From Candidatus Hodarchaeaceae archaeon (GTDB taxonomy: Archaea; Hadarchaeota; Hadarchaeia; Hadarchaeales; Hadarchaeaceae): 64,000 bases of DNA. The DNA is taken from positions 31,309 through 95,308 of the forward strand of contig JASEGJ010000002.1 of the NCBI GenBank assembly GCA_030018135.1, written 5' to 3'. The position numbers were made by a program, and so were the translations under genes. The notes below the pieces were generated by a model, which saw only the letters and a list, made by a program, of their open reading frames with translations, was not told the origin of the DNA and ran no database searches. Shown here one piece after another: positions 42,866 to 51,810 of this stretch (position 1 is its first letter; every line of letters begins with the position of its first letter).

Positions 42866-44071
42866 TTGACCGAGCGTTACGACATCATTGTCATCGGCGG
42901 TGGACCGGCGGGCCTATCAGCTGCGAAGGCCGCCGCAGCGGAGGGCGGAAAGGTACTCTTGCTAGAAATGCAGTCCCAAATAGGCGGCCAAACGAGGTCT
43001 GCAACTTGGGCACGAGCAAACACCGTTGACCAAGCGCTAGAAGAAGCCGTGGTAAATGAGGTCCACGCGTTAAAGTTACATTCACCCCATCAGCAGTTGG
43101 CGATAAGCGGTGATTTTGGCGTTATTCTCGACCGGCGCATATTTGATAAGCTACTCGCTGCAGAAGCCGCTGCCAGCGGTGCCGAAATTTGGTTGAGTTG
43201 CCCAGTTAAAGAACTGCTCGTTAGCAACGGCGCCGTCAGGGGAGTCTACGCGGAGGCAGGCGCGTGGGCTGAGCGAGTTGAGTGCGGGATGGTTATCGAT
43301 GCATCAGGTGCCCAAGGTCAGTGGTCGAGCTTGTTGTTGCGAAAGGTGTTTAAGCGAGATTGGGACAGGGAGCAGCTCGCGCTCAGCAGCGAGTATCTGA
43401 TGACAAATGCGTCCGCGCGAGATGTGGAGCTGTTCTTTACCTCTTATTTCGCCCCGCTCGGCCATGTTTGGATTTACTCGTTTGGCAGACGCTTTGCGAT
43501 AGCGGGCATCAGGGGCATTAGAATTCAATCAGATGCCGCTCTTGACGAGTTCATCGGTCGCCGGGTGACACCATCGCTCGAACAAGCTGTACCCGTCGCT
43601 GCATTTCGCGGTCAACAGCCGATAGGTGGGGCATTGATTCCAACATGCGCGAACGGCATTCTTGCCGCAGGGGGTGCCGCTGGGCAGGTCTACGCTTTAT
43701 CGGGAGAGGGGTTGCAATACGCACTCGCGTGCGGCGAGCTAGCGGGCAAGATCGCGGTCGAGGCGGTAGTAGAAGGCGATACCTCTGGGCAGGCATTATC
43801 AGGCTACGATCGGGCTTGGCGCGGGAAGTTCGAGGGCGAGCTAAAGGTTGGACAATTACTACATGCCGCCTTCAGGACCTCATTTGACCAAAAAATGGAT
43901 AGACTTTTCAATGCCTTGGCAGGCGATGTCGAGCTGCAGCAGGCCTTCGCGAACGCATTCAGGGGCATTGACTTAACAAGAGCGCTAAAGTTGTTTTTGA
44001 CCAGTGATGAAATACTAGGTATCTTCGGACGTGAAACGATCGAGAAGGCAATCGCAGCGTGCAGACTCTAG
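42866..44071 (+). CDS. Geranylgeranyl reductase family flavoprotein
   Basis: A 401-residue FAD-dependent protein of the geranylgeranyl reductase family. It has the dinucleotide site IIVIGGGPAGLSAAKAAA, the segment MVIDASGAQGQWSS and a late GGAAGQVYALSGEGLQYALACGELA segment that resembles the second FAD motif. Members saturate archaeal lipid chains or related prenyl groups; the exact substrate cannot be read from sequence. The start is TTG 42866, preceded by GGGG and by a TATA box at 42826. The C-terminal 100 residues are helical. Confidence 0.85.
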   Translation: MTERYDIIVIGGGPAGLSAAKAAAAEGGKVLLLEMQSQIGGQTRSATWARANTVDQALEEAVVNEVHALKLHSPHQQLAISGDFGVILDRRIFDKLLAAEAAASGAEIWLSCPVKELLVSNGAVRGVYAEAGAWAERVECGMVIDASGAQGQWSSLLLRKVFKRDWDREQLALSSEYLMTNASARDVELFFTSYFAPLGHVWIYSFGRRFAIAGIRGIRIQSDAALDEFIGRRVTPSLEQAVPVAAFRGQQPIGGALIPTCANGILAAGGAAGQVYALSGEGLQYALACGELAGKIAVEAVVEGDTSGQALSGYDRAWRGKFEGELKVGQLLHAAFRTSFDQKMDRLFNALAGDVELQQAFANAFRGIDLTRALKLFLTSDEILGIFGRETIEKAIAACRL

Positions 44072-44180
44072 CATCGGTATAAACCTCCCTTTAGCTTGAT
44101 AAAAACCCGCTACCTAAAAATTCGCAGCGCGGACAAAAATTCTTATACCATTTGCATGTCAAATATCACCCGGTGCTTAC

Positions 44181-44312
44181 TTGCGGAGGTTTAAGCGCCG
44201 CTCAAAAGAACGAAAAGGGAGCGAGAAGGATAGGGAGTTTCAGCGGAGATTGCTTAAACAGATTATCGAGGAGGGTATAGAGGACGAGAAAGCGCTTGAA
44301 TATGAGGAGTAG
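44181..44312 (+). CDS. Small charged protein
   Basis: A 43-residue Lys/Arg- and Glu-rich protein (MRRFKRRSKERKGSEKDRE, then RLLKQIIEEGIEDEKALEYEE). It starts with TTG at 44181 after GGTGC, and a TATA-like TTCTTATACC at about 44140-44150 fits transcription from near 44173. It has no recognised family. The composition resembles small helical nucleic-acid-binding proteins, but function and even expression are unproven. Confidence 0.35.
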   Translation: MRRFKRRSKERKGSEKDREFQRRLLKQIIEEGIEDEKALEYEE

Positions 44313-44679
44313 TTAAGTCTTGACATACTCGGGCGGCACGGTAAAGCAGATCATGCCAGGCTTAGGCTCGTAAATTCGGCCAGCATCTTTCTCCTCTCTT
44401 AGAACGTCGTTGACCGTTTCTCGCGTGAGCCCAACCTTCTCAGCTAGGTCTAACTATATCCTCGATCTCCACCATGCCACTTGGTTCCTTACTCGCGAGC
44501 GCCCGCATCGCGCGGAGCACGAAGTCGACCTTTGTCTCACGGCTTCTCAGTATCGTTGTGATATCACGTTTTCCCGTTGCAGGCGTGGCAGTTTCTGCCG
44601 TAATGTATGTACTTATTTCAAGCTCGACGGCAAAGGGCTTCCCACATATTGGACAAGTGACTTCGATGCGCTGACGCAA
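44313..44679 (-). pseudogene. Zinc-binding plus winged-helix regulator, frameshifted
   Basis: The first frame starts with an ATG at 44679 and encodes VTCPICGKPFAVELEISTYI, then FVLRAMRALASKEPSGMVEIEDI. It stops at 44440. The next frame continues with DLAEKVGLTRETVNDVLREE and ends PPEYVKT at 44313, completing a helix-turn-helix. Only one base (an extra T or A near 44448-44452) separates the two. This would give a small regulator-like protein of about 121 residues. Either a recent mutation or a sequencing error is possible. Confidence 0.6.
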
Positions 44680-44825
44680 ACTATCATCCTATAAAACTTA
44701 CTATTCACGATTTATTTAACTGTTTGAGTGCGTGGCGATATGATGAGCTCAAACTACCTTCGCCAGCCAGACCTAAGCGCCCTAACCACCGGAATTTAAA
44801 CGTTTAGGGGCAAAATAAGCAAACG

Positions 44826-45323
44826 ATGGCCGGCATGAAATTCATCGCGGACGGCATGCTTGGCAAACTTGCACGCTGGCTTCGACTGGCTGGCTACAAC
44901 GTAAAATATGTCGGCGATCTTCAAGTGCCTGCAAGGGAACAGGATGAAGTCCTGCTTTCGCAGGCACAAGCTGAAAATTATATATTGCTTACTTGCGATA
45001 TAGACCTTCACCGACGTGCTAAGCGGGCAGGGGTTAAGAGCACGTTTATTCAAAGCAATGACGTTGTTGAGCAGTTGGCTGAGGTGTCGAAGCGCTGTGG
45101 CCGCAGGATCCGAATTCGGCCCGAAAATTCTCGCTGCCCGATGTGTAACGGCTTGCTGGAACTCGCTAGTAAGTCAGATGTCGAAAGCGAAGTGCCGGCG
45201 ACCGTACTTAAAATTCAACGTGAGTTTTGGCGTTGCTCGAGTTGCGGGAAGATTTATTGGAAAGGTAGCCATTGGAAGACCATCGTCGAGATGGCGGCGC
45301 GCTATAACCGCATGTTGAGGTGA
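44826..45323 (+). CDS. Mut7-C RNase domain protein
   Basis: A 165-residue Mut7-C (DUF82) protein, a PIN-like RNase domain with a zinc ribbon. [23 protein letters not shown] and [13 protein letters not shown] carry the expected acidic residues; C-terminal CPMC and CSSC pairs form the ribbon. Leaderless transcription is likely: TATA-like AATTTAAACG at 44794-44803 lies 26 bases before the ATG. The stop overlaps the next gene's ribosome site. Confidence 0.9.
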   Translation: MAGMKFIADGMLGKLARWLRLAGYNVKYVGDLQVPAREQDEVLLSQAQAENYILLTCDIDLHRRAKRAGVKSTFIQSNDVVEQLAEVSKRCGRRIRIRPENSRCPMCNGLLELASKSDVESEVPATVLKIQREFWRCSSCGKIYWKGSHWKTIVEMAARYNRMLR

Positions 45324-45328
45324 TCGTT

Positions 45329-45937
45329 GTGATTTCACATAAAGAGGGAGAATTTTTAGTCAAGCTCGCAAGGCAAGCGATTGAAACTTACCTGCTTTCG
45401 GGCAAAAAGCTACCCGTGCCTAAGGTCGACGCAAAGTTGCGCGAGCGGAGGGGGGTCTTTGTTACTCTTACGAAGCATGGCGAACTTCGAGGTTGCATTG
45501 GTCATCCATCGCCCACTTTGCCGCTCGTGGAGGCGGTGATGGACGCAGCCGTAAGTTCGGCGGTTGATGACCCACGGTTTTCACCCATGATGCTTGATGA
45601 ACTTTCAGACACTCAAATCGAGGTCAGCGTACTCACCCCGCCTGAACTCGTAGAGGTCAAAAATCCGTGCGATTATCCAAAGCATATAGAAATAGGCAGG
45701 CACGGCCTAATAGTGGAATACGCGGGCCATGCTGGCCTGTTGTTGCCACAGGTGCCGATCGAGTGGGGCTGGGATGCTGAGGAGTTCCTGTCGCAAACTT
45801 GTATGAAAGCTGGCTTGATGCCGGACTGTTGGCTACGTGAGGGCGTGCGAATAAGTAGATTTTCAGCACAAATCTTCTCGGAAAAAGGGCCAAGCGGCCC
45901 CATAGAGGAACGGATACTTAGACAGTCTAAGGGATAA
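45329..45937 (+). CDS. AMMECR1 domain protein
   Basis: A 202-residue AMMECR1 family protein. The invariant [18 protein letters not shown] motif, the VDDPRFSPM segment and [27 protein letters not shown] are present. The family occurs in all domains of life and its activity is unknown. GTG 45329 follows GAGGTGAT overlapping the stop of the Mut7-C gene, so the two are one operon. Confidence 0.9.
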   Translation: MISHKEGEFLVKLARQAIETYLLSGKKLPVPKVDAKLRERRGVFVTLTKHGELRGCIGHPSPTLPLVEAVMDAAVSSAVDDPRFSPMMLDELSDTQIEVSVLTPPELVEVKNPCDYPKHIEIGRHGLIVEYAGHAGLLLPQVPIEWGWDAEEFLSQTCMKAGLMPDCWLREGVRISRFSAQIFSEKGPSGPIEERILRQSKG

Positions 45938-46030
45938 TAAGTTACAAATCGAAATTTTTTTCGTGTTTAGGGCGGGCGGGAATAAAGATATTTATATCAG
46001 AACCTTAAAAAATTAGCGAGAGGTGACAAT

Positions 46031-46279
46031 TTGAAGCAAATAGCTAAAGAAGACCGCATTTTATCATTTGAGGGTCAATTAAACGCATTAATGCGACAAA
46101 TGGCGGAGTTTGAACGCCGATTGAGCATTTTAGAGAGATCTATTGGGGCAATGAAAAAACCGAGCACTTTACCCAACCCGCCTCCTCGATCGCACCATCC
46201 TCAGCCTCAGATAAACCACAATTACCTTAAGCGAACTATTAGTGCGGCTAGGCGCGAATACGAGCGAAACCACAGATAG
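46031..46279 (+). CDS. Small coiled-coil protein of unknown function
   Basis: An 82-residue protein that starts with TTG after GAGGTGAC. Residues 12-42 form a probable coiled coil (FEGQLNALMRQMAEFERRLS). A Pro/His-rich linker and a basic tail (LKRTISAARREYERNHR) follow. A TATA box (ATATTTATATCA at about 45987-45998) lies upstream. It precedes a membrane protein gene by 20 bases, so the two probably form an operon. Confidence 0.6.
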   Translation: MKQIAKEDRILSFEGQLNALMRQMAEFERRLSILERSIGAMKKPSTLPNPPPRSHHPQPQINHNYLKRTISAARREYERNHR

Positions 46280-46299
46280 TCCCGCCTCGCGGTGACGCT

Positions 46300-46866
46300 A
46301 TGCGCGAGGAGTACTGGCGAGCCGCATTTTGGTTATTCGTCATTGGTAGTTGGGTATTTGGCATTTCGTACGGTCGATGGTCGGGCGGCGGCAAGGGCTT
46401 TTTCCTAGAACTTAGCAGGGCTGTGCGAATACCCAGTCCAATGCAGCTCAATGTTTGGTGGGAACCGCTGGTATATTTCGTGTTCACAGTCATTGCGATT
46501 TTTGTGCTGTCTCAGTTATTCTTTGGCGTGGGTGCAGCAGTATTCCTATTTTCAAGAGGCGTCTACGATAGCGCCATGATAGCTGAGCTTGAAGCGATGA
46601 TGCGAGGTTGGTCATTTCCAGACATTCCGATGAACGAGGTCTGGACTGCATTGCTCATCGTGCTCATCCTTGTCGTCAACTTGCCGCTTTGCCTCTGGGC
46701 AGCACACATCGGCACTCAACGGTCGATGTATATGTGGTACCGCTTAACTGGAAAACCCGTAAGGCCAGAGGCCAGCATGAAACCCATAACAAGCCTTTTA
46801 CTAATTCTCGCCGCTTCGATTGCCGTTGGTTTGGCGGCAGCATTCATATTCTCGTACATACAGTAA
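46300..46866 (+). CDS. Membrane protein of unknown function
   Basis: A 188-residue protein with about four hydrophobic helices: FWLFVIGSWVFGISYG near the start, LVYFVFTVIAIFVLSQLFFG, ALLIVLILVVNLPLCLWAAH, and a C-terminal LLLILAASIAVGLAAAFIFS. It matches no family I recognise. It shares an operon with the upstream coiled-coil protein. Confidence 0.65.
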   Translation: MREEYWRAAFWLFVIGSWVFGISYGRWSGGGKGFFLELSRAVRIPSPMQLNVWWEPLVYFVFTVIAIFVLSQLFFGVGAAVFLFSRGVYDSAMIAELEAMMRGWSFPDIPMNEVWTALLIVLILVVNLPLCLWAAHIGTQRSMYMWYRLTGKPVRPEASMKPITSLLLILAASIAVGLAAAFIFSYIQ

Positions 46867-46898
46867 AAGTTTAAGAAAGGCCGGGCAATAGTGAAATC

Positions 46899-48002
46899 GT
46901 GAATCAAATGCGAACTACGATAAGCGTCATTAAGGCGGATATCGGCAGTTTGGCGGGCCATGTCAAGGTACCAAGGGAGTTGTTGGATGTCTGTGGTGAT
47001 TCCTTATCTCGCGCGCTTAAGAGGGGCATAATCAAAGATTTTCATGTCACCAGCTGTGGTGATGATATCGATTTGATCATAGCCCATAATAAGGGGGTGG
47101 ATAGCAGTGTCGTCCATGAGTTAGCATGGCGCATTTTTAGGGCGGCAGCTAACCTAGCTAAGGAGCGACACTATTATGCGGCAGGGCAGGATCTATTGGT
47201 TGAGGCTTTTTCGGGCAATATCCGCGGTATGGGGCCGGGAATAGCCGAGTTCGAGTTTCAAGAGCGTCCGAGTGAGCCGATCATAGTATTCGCATGCGAT
47301 AAGACTTCGCCATCGGCATTCAACTTACCATTTTTCAAGATATTCGCCGACCCGTTCAACTCCGCGGGCTTGGTGATCGATCCAAAGCTTCACGGTGGGT
47401 TCAAGTTTGAGGTGCACGATGTTAAGCAAGCTAAAAGGATTTTCCTAGGTTGTCCGGAGGAGCTTTACGATCTTTTGGCCTTGATCGGCGTTTCAAGTCG
47501 CTATCTCATCAAGCGCGTGTTTAGAAAAGATGGTGAGATCGCGGCTGTCGTGAGCACCGAGAGGCTGAGCCAAATTGCGGGGCGCTACGTCGGAAAGGAC
47601 GATCCCGTTGCGATAGTGCGCACGCAATCCGGCTTCCCCGCTACTGGCGAAGCGCTTGAGGCGTTTGTCATGCCACAACTAGTGCCCGGTTGGATGCGCG
47701 GTTCACACCGGGGGCCGCTGATGCCCGTAGCGCAACGCGATGCCCACCCAACGCGTTTCGACGGCCCGCCCCGCGCAATGGCGCTGGGCTTCCAAGTTAG
47801 CGACGGCAAGCTCCTCGGACCAGCGGATCTATTCGATGATGTAGCTTTCGATGAATCGCGTAGAATGGCATTGGAGATAAGCGATTACATGAGGAGTCAT
47901 GGGCCATTTGAGCCACATTTGCTCTCCCCTGAGGAGCTAGAATACACCACGCTGCCCCAAGTTGTTGAGAGGCTTAAAAAGCGTTTCGAACCCATCGAGT
48001 GA
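46899..48002 (+). CDS. fbp: Fructose-1,6-bisphosphate aldolase/phosphatase (archaeal type V)
   Basis: A 367-residue archaeal FBP aldolase/phosphatase, the bifunctional ancestral gluconeogenic enzyme. ISVIKADIGSLAGHVKVP at the N terminus, DFHVTSCGDDIDLIIAH with metal ligands, VFACDKTSPSAFNLP, DPKLHGGFKFEVHDV and GSHRGPLMPV are conserved. TATA-like AAAAGTTTAAG lies near 46866-46876, which fits GTG 46899 or ATG 46908 as a near-leaderless start. Its presence shows a gluconeogenic capability. Confidence 0.95.
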   Translation: MNQMRTTISVIKADIGSLAGHVKVPRELLDVCGDSLSRALKRGIIKDFHVTSCGDDIDLIIAHNKGVDSSVVHELAWRIFRAAANLAKERHYYAAGQDLLVEAFSGNIRGMGPGIAEFEFQERPSEPIIVFACDKTSPSAFNLPFFKIFADPFNSAGLVIDPKLHGGFKFEVHDVKQAKRIFLGCPEELYDLLALIGVSSRYLIKRVFRKDGEIAAVVSTERLSQIAGRYVGKDDPVAIVRTQSGFPATGEALEAFVMPQLVPGWMRGSHRGPLMPVAQRDAHPTRFDGPPRAMALGFQVSDGKLLGPADLFDDVAFDESRRMALEISDYMRSHGPFEPHLLSPEELEYTTLPQVVERLKKRFEPIE

Positions 48003-48010
48003 TGGTGTTG

Positions 48011-49222
48011 ATGCGCGCGAGCTATGTGAAGGCCGCGTGTGCTATTGCGATATTGGTATTGGTCAATGTATTCCCCGCGAGTTTGGGTTCGCCCATGCCC
48101 GCCAAGGTAGCTTTGGCACTCTATCCACAGAGCCCCCATAACGCATTTTATTTATGCACAGACACTACGATTACCGTTTGCATCAATAATATCGGCACTA
48201 CAAAAGACGTGGAGTTGCGCTTGAAAAACTTGCCACAAAATACAGCCGTAAATGGGCGGGATGGTTTGGCGTTGCCGCTTCGGGTGCAAATCAGGGAAAA
48301 TGAAAATTTTTATTACAGCATCGCACTCATTGCGTTGGATGATGCTCAAGGAGGCAATATTGAATTTTTAGTGGTTGATGCAGAAAACGAAGAAGTATTA
48401 TGCAAACAATCGCTTTTGATGCACAAAATTGCGCCTCGCATGATTTTGGATCAATTGATATCGGTGGCTAAAGCGTATGGGCTTTCTGGAAACGTGGTGG
48501 CGTTTGCCATCCCAAAATATCGACGTTATTGGCATCCTGAACTTGGTGAGTTCGACGATGCCGTGCTCGGATACGTTTGGCTTCTCGTCAGCCCCCAAGG
48601 CAATGTCCTCCTCGACGACAACTCGGGTAAGATGATAGCAGAAAACCTCGTGGTGCCTTGGCAAATCGAGGCCATCGATTATGGCACCGCGCGCATCTGG
48701 AGCGGCGATGGTTTTAAAGATATACGCGTTCCGACTGTGCAGGTGGTTGGTGACCTTAGCTTCAATTTTAACAGATTTGAACTCTACTATGCAAGCTGGT
48801 ATGGCAGCCCTATTTGGGTGACGCGCCAATCGTTTTATTGGACTCATGGAGAGGAAATAGATGAGATCCCAGACACCGAGCGCATCGAACTTTGGCTTTC
48901 GGCGGAAAATGGGGAGAAATTATTCACGGTTAGTGATTATCACCATCACGCGTTCCGTTACGATCCAGTCGATAGCTACACTATCTTGGCTTACTTTCAT
49001 TGCCCGCTTGCATCAGATTTGCCCCAATCTTGGTTCAATTTTCTTGTTGCAGAATATGAAAACGTTTACCCGATGTCTAATACCCCATACGATCACATGG
49101 GTTTCTTTCTAGATGTGCACCCCATCGGCAGAGCCATGCAAGAATACAAGATATTGATCGAACGCAATTTCATCGGCTTGGCGCTAGTGGGTATTCTCTA
49201 CCTCGCTCCAAAAATCAAATAG
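48011..49222 (+). CDS. Exported, membrane-anchored protein of unknown function
   Basis: A 403-residue protein with an N-terminal signal peptide (hydrophobic core ACAIAILVLVNVFPASLG) and a C-terminal membrane segment (FIGLALVGILYLAP). The exterior part is rich in aromatic and beta-type sequence and starts with CTDTTITVCINNIGTTKDVELRL, which resembles an Ig-like or CARDB-type fold. No enzyme motif is visible. ATG 48011 is chosen because GGTG precedes it; ATG 48002 overlaps the fbp stop. It may be a cell-surface protein. Confidence 0.7.
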   Translation: MRASYVKAACAIAILVLVNVFPASLGSPMPAKVALALYPQSPHNAFYLCTDTTITVCINNIGTTKDVELRLKNLPQNTAVNGRDGLALPLRVQIRENENFYYSIALIALDDAQGGNIEFLVVDAENEEVLCKQSLLMHKIAPRMILDQLISVAKAYGLSGNVVAFAIPKYRRYWHPELGEFDDAVLGYVWLLVSPQGNVLLDDNSGKMIAENLVVPWQIEAIDYGTARIWSGDGFKDIRVPTVQVVGDLSFNFNRFELYYASWYGSPIWVTRQSFYWTHGEEIDEIPDTERIELWLSAENGEKLFTVSDYHHHAFRYDPVDSYTILAYFHCPLASDLPQSWFNFLVAEYENVYPMSNTPYDHMGFFLDVHPIGRAMQEYKILIERNFIGLALVGILYLAPKIK

Positions 49223-49240
49223 GTTTACAAACGCAAGCAT

Positions 49241-49876
49241 TCAGAAGGCAAGCGCCACCATCGTTAGTAAAAAATAAGATGTATGCGCCGTCAGGGGTGC
49301 GACCAACGACCTCTTTTTTTGATACAGAAACCCAAACACGAGTGCCGCGATTACAATCATGGCCGGATCAAAAACTTTGTACTCCAGAAAATCAAGTCCG
49401 CAAAGGAGGGACGTTACAATCAATCCGGGGGCAAGCCCTATTGTCGCTTCAAGTTGCGGTTGAATGTATCCTCTATAGAAAACTTCGATCGCCACAACGT
49501 TAACAAAAATAAAGATAACTGCGTAGAAAATAATCAATGAACCAAGCCTCTCTGGCATTTTTGGTTGAAGCCATGTCAAGTATAGTGGCGCAAGTCCCAT
49601 GGTTAACAATATGCCAGCGAGGGCACCGAGTTCCATACATCGGAAAAAATTTTTCCGGGTTAATCCCAAACTTTCGAGCGATCTGTGCTGCAGTAAAACA
49701 GCCGCGATTGGAAAGAAGAGTTGAGGAATGCGCCACACCCACTCAATTTTCATGGAGGTTTCAAAGGCGAGAACGGTGATGATTGCGTACAGACCCAGCG
49801 CAGCCGCAAGTTCAATTTTGCCGTATTTACTCTTCTTGACCCCTCGAAATTTTTGTTTTACTTTTGTAGCACCCAA
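49241..49876 (-). CDS. CPBP protease family protein, degenerate active site
   Basis: A 211-residue polytopic membrane protein with about six hydrophobic helices. It has the CPBP motif in altered form: AIEVFYRGYIQ (only one of the two Glu remains) and CGLDFLEY where FGLxH is expected. The final helix LTAHTSYFLLT keeps a His. It is probably inactive as a protease, or another residue serves. It is the only gene on its strand between the secreted protein and the sugar nucleotidyltransferase. Confidence 0.65.
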   Translation of the reverse strand: MGATKVKQKFRGVKKSKYGKIELAAALGLYAIITVLAFETSMKIEWVWRIPQLFFPIAAVLLQHRSLESLGLTRKNFFRCMELGALAGILLTMGLAPLYLTWLQPKMPERLGSLIIFYAVIFIFVNVVAIEVFYRGYIQPQLEATIGLAPGLIVTSLLCGLDFLEYKVFDPAMIVIAALVFGFLYQKKRSLVAPLTAHTSYFLLTMVALAF

Positions 49877-49913
49877 GCTATCAGATGTCCCCCAATCGCC
49901 GACCGACCGCCGT

Positions 49914-50912
49914 TCACCTCACTTCGTAAAAATCTTTCACCCTGACCACATCTTCGGGATGTGGCGTTGAAACTTCTTTGATGGTAGTATTCTCAATGGC
50001 GACTATACTGTGTGTGGTATTGGGCTTGATCCGAATTGCGGCACCCTTTTTAAACTCCTCTTTACGGTCTTCAAATTCGACGTATCCAGAACCATCTAAA
50101 ATATGTAGGGCCTCATCTCTTTCCTTATGATAGTGCAGCGAGGTTCGGTAGCCCCTCATAATGAAGAGTTCCTTCTCAAGGCGGTCCTTCGTGAGCATGA
50201 GCACTTTTTCATATCCCCAGGGTTTATCCGTACGATTCGCGTATTCCTTCCTTACCTCCTCCAAGTCCTTTGAGGTGTCGACCGCTATCCAGAAGAGTGA
50301 GTCCTCCTTGTAATGGGCAATCTGTTTCATGTCGGCGAGCCTTGGAAAGGCCGTTTTTTCGATATTGCCTATCCTGAATTCCTGAAGCAAATCGAGAATC
50401 TCCTTCGATAGACAGTAGAAGCCACCATTGATGTAATAATCAAGCAAAGGCTTTTCCTTAAAGGATTTGATGTACCCATTGCCGAGTTCAACAATACCGT
50501 AGGGGCTCCGCATTCGCACCACGAACATCGATGCCAAACAGCCCGAGCTCTCGAACTCCTGCTTCATGCGTTTTAGGTTCAAGTCCGTGACCACATCGCC
50601 ATTACTCACCATGGCGTCCCCATCCGCTTTTTCCATGCCCAAACGAATCGCGTTGAGCGTGCCGAGCGGCTCTTCCTCCGCCACGTATTCGATCTCAAGT
50701 CCCATGTGTTCTGAGCCGTACCTTTCCTCGATCTTCTCGCCCAAGTAGCCCGTGAGCAAAAATATCCGATCAAACCCTGCGCTCTTGTAGGCGAAAAGTT
50801 GCCTGTCCAAAATAGTGTAGCCAGACTTGATTTCGAGCAATACTTTCGGCACTTCTTCCGTCAAGGGGCGAAAGCGCTTGCCGTAACCGCCGCAGAGGAT
50901 CATCCCTATCAT
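49914..50912 (-). CDS. Sugar-1-phosphate nucleotidyltransferase fused to a cupin domain
   Basis: A 332-residue protein. Residues 1-220 are a nucleotidyl transferase: MILCGGYGKRFRPLTEEVPKVLL is the nucleotide site, followed by DAMVSNGDVVTDLNL and INGGFYCLSKEIL. Residues 225-332 form a cupin (FIMRGYRTSLHYHKERDEALHIL with His ligands, and KPNTTHSIVAIENTTIKEVSTPH), as in mannose-1-phosphate guanylyltransferase/isomerase fusions. ATG 50912 is used because a TATA-like ATTTTAATAC lies near 50950. It is the first gene of a glycan cluster running to 56.2 kb. Confidence 0.85.
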   Translation of the reverse strand: MIGMILCGGYGKRFRPLTEEVPKVLLEIKSGYTILDRQLFAYKSAGFDRIFLLTGYLGEKIEERYGSEHMGLEIEYVAEEEPLGTLNAIRLGMEKADGDAMVSNGDVVTDLNLKRMKQEFESSGCLASMFVVRMRSPYGIVELGNGYIKSFKEKPLLDYYINGGFYCLSKEILDLLQEFRIGNIEKTAFPRLADMKQIAHYKEDSLFWIAVDTSKDLEEVRKEYANRTDKPWGYEKVLMLTKDRLEKELFIMRGYRTSLHYHKERDEALHILDGSGYVEFEDRKEEFKKGAAIRIKPNTTHSIVAIENTTIKEVSTPHPEDVVRVKDFYEVR

Positions 50913-51197
50913 AGGCTTGCCCAATATGCGGGTAACATTTGGATGTGTATTAAAATTGTGGGCGGGTGAAGGGTCACGATTTTTGGGATGCTGATTGACT
51001 TTCGGGCTTAGTTGGAGCGCCGCACTATCCATTTTCGGGCAGGGCCATCTTCTCTCAGATTTACCGCTAGGGAGCTGATATTTAAATTTCGTCTGATCAC
51101 ACTAGGTCGTGCTACCGTCTCATCTGCCTTGTTTTGAGATGAATGGAGTAATTGCGAAATTACTTGGTTGCAGGTCATTTACGTGGGGACACCCATA

Positions 51198-51233
51198 CAC
51201 TTATGTTGCTTAAAGCCTTCGCTTACATAAGTG
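51198..51233 (+). promoter_or_regulatory. Inverted repeat flanking a TATA-like box
   Basis: CACTTATGT at 51198-51206 and its exact reverse complement ACATAAGTG at 51225-51233 flank CTTAAAG (51209-51215). The TATA-like element predicts a transcript start near 51240, before the membrane protein ATG at 51253. The layout is that of an operator covering a core promoter. The rest of the spacer from 50913 holds the opposite promoter and no gene. Confidence 0.5.
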
Positions 51234-51252
51234 GGCAGTTTGGGTGATATCA

Positions 51253-51810
51253 ATGACTCCATTGGAACCCTTCGTCGAGCAGTACGGGCTTCTAGGCTTA
51301 TTTGTGGCATCGCTGATTTCGTCCACCATCGTCCCCTTTTCGACGGAGGCCTTGCTTCTTTTGGCCATCGGCTTGGGGATGTCAACCGTTGAGGTTATCG
51401 GGGTTGTGACCATAGCTTCGGCAATCGGCGGTTTTACTACGTACGGAATTGGAAGGGCGGGCAGCATTCTCGTAAGACGCAGGGTTAAACAAGCAAAACT
51501 GAAAGTTTATGAAAAAGTCGCCTCTAGGAGCGGGGCACCCATGATCTTTGCAGCATCGTTTACACCTTTACCCTACGAGCTTTTCGCAGTAGTAGCAGGC
51601 ATCCTCAAAATGAGCGTACCAATATTTTTTGCTTCAACCCTCTGCGGTCGAGCACTGAGGTTTTTAATAATGGGGGCATTCACCAAAAAAGGATTTGAAC
51701 TCGCCCAAGTTGGCGAGTGGGGGATAGTGACAGTTTTACTCATCATAGGGTTGACAATCCTTTTGATTTCAATCTACTTCAGCTGGGGGTTGATTAAGGA
51801 ATTCAAGTAA
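51253..51810 (+). CDS. DedA/YqaA-type membrane protein (VTT domain)
   Basis: A 185-residue protein with about five membrane helices. The PFSTEALLLLAIGLG motif, GIGRAGSILVRRRVKQAK, and the FTPLPYELFAVVAGILKM loop are typical of the YqaA/DedA (VTT) family, some of which act as lipid scramblases or flippases. ATG 51253 follows GGTGAT. A palindrome in its promoter suggests regulation. It converges on the NodB gene with a small overlap. Confidence 0.83.
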   Translation: MTPLEPFVEQYGLLGLFVASLISSTIVPFSTEALLLLAIGLGMSTVEVIGVVTIASAIGGFTTYGIGRAGSILVRRRVKQAKLKVYEKVASRSGAPMIFAASFTPLPYELFAVVAGILKMSVPIFFASTLCGRALRFLIMGAFTKKGFELAQVGEWGIVTVLLIIGLTILLISIYFSWGLIKEFK

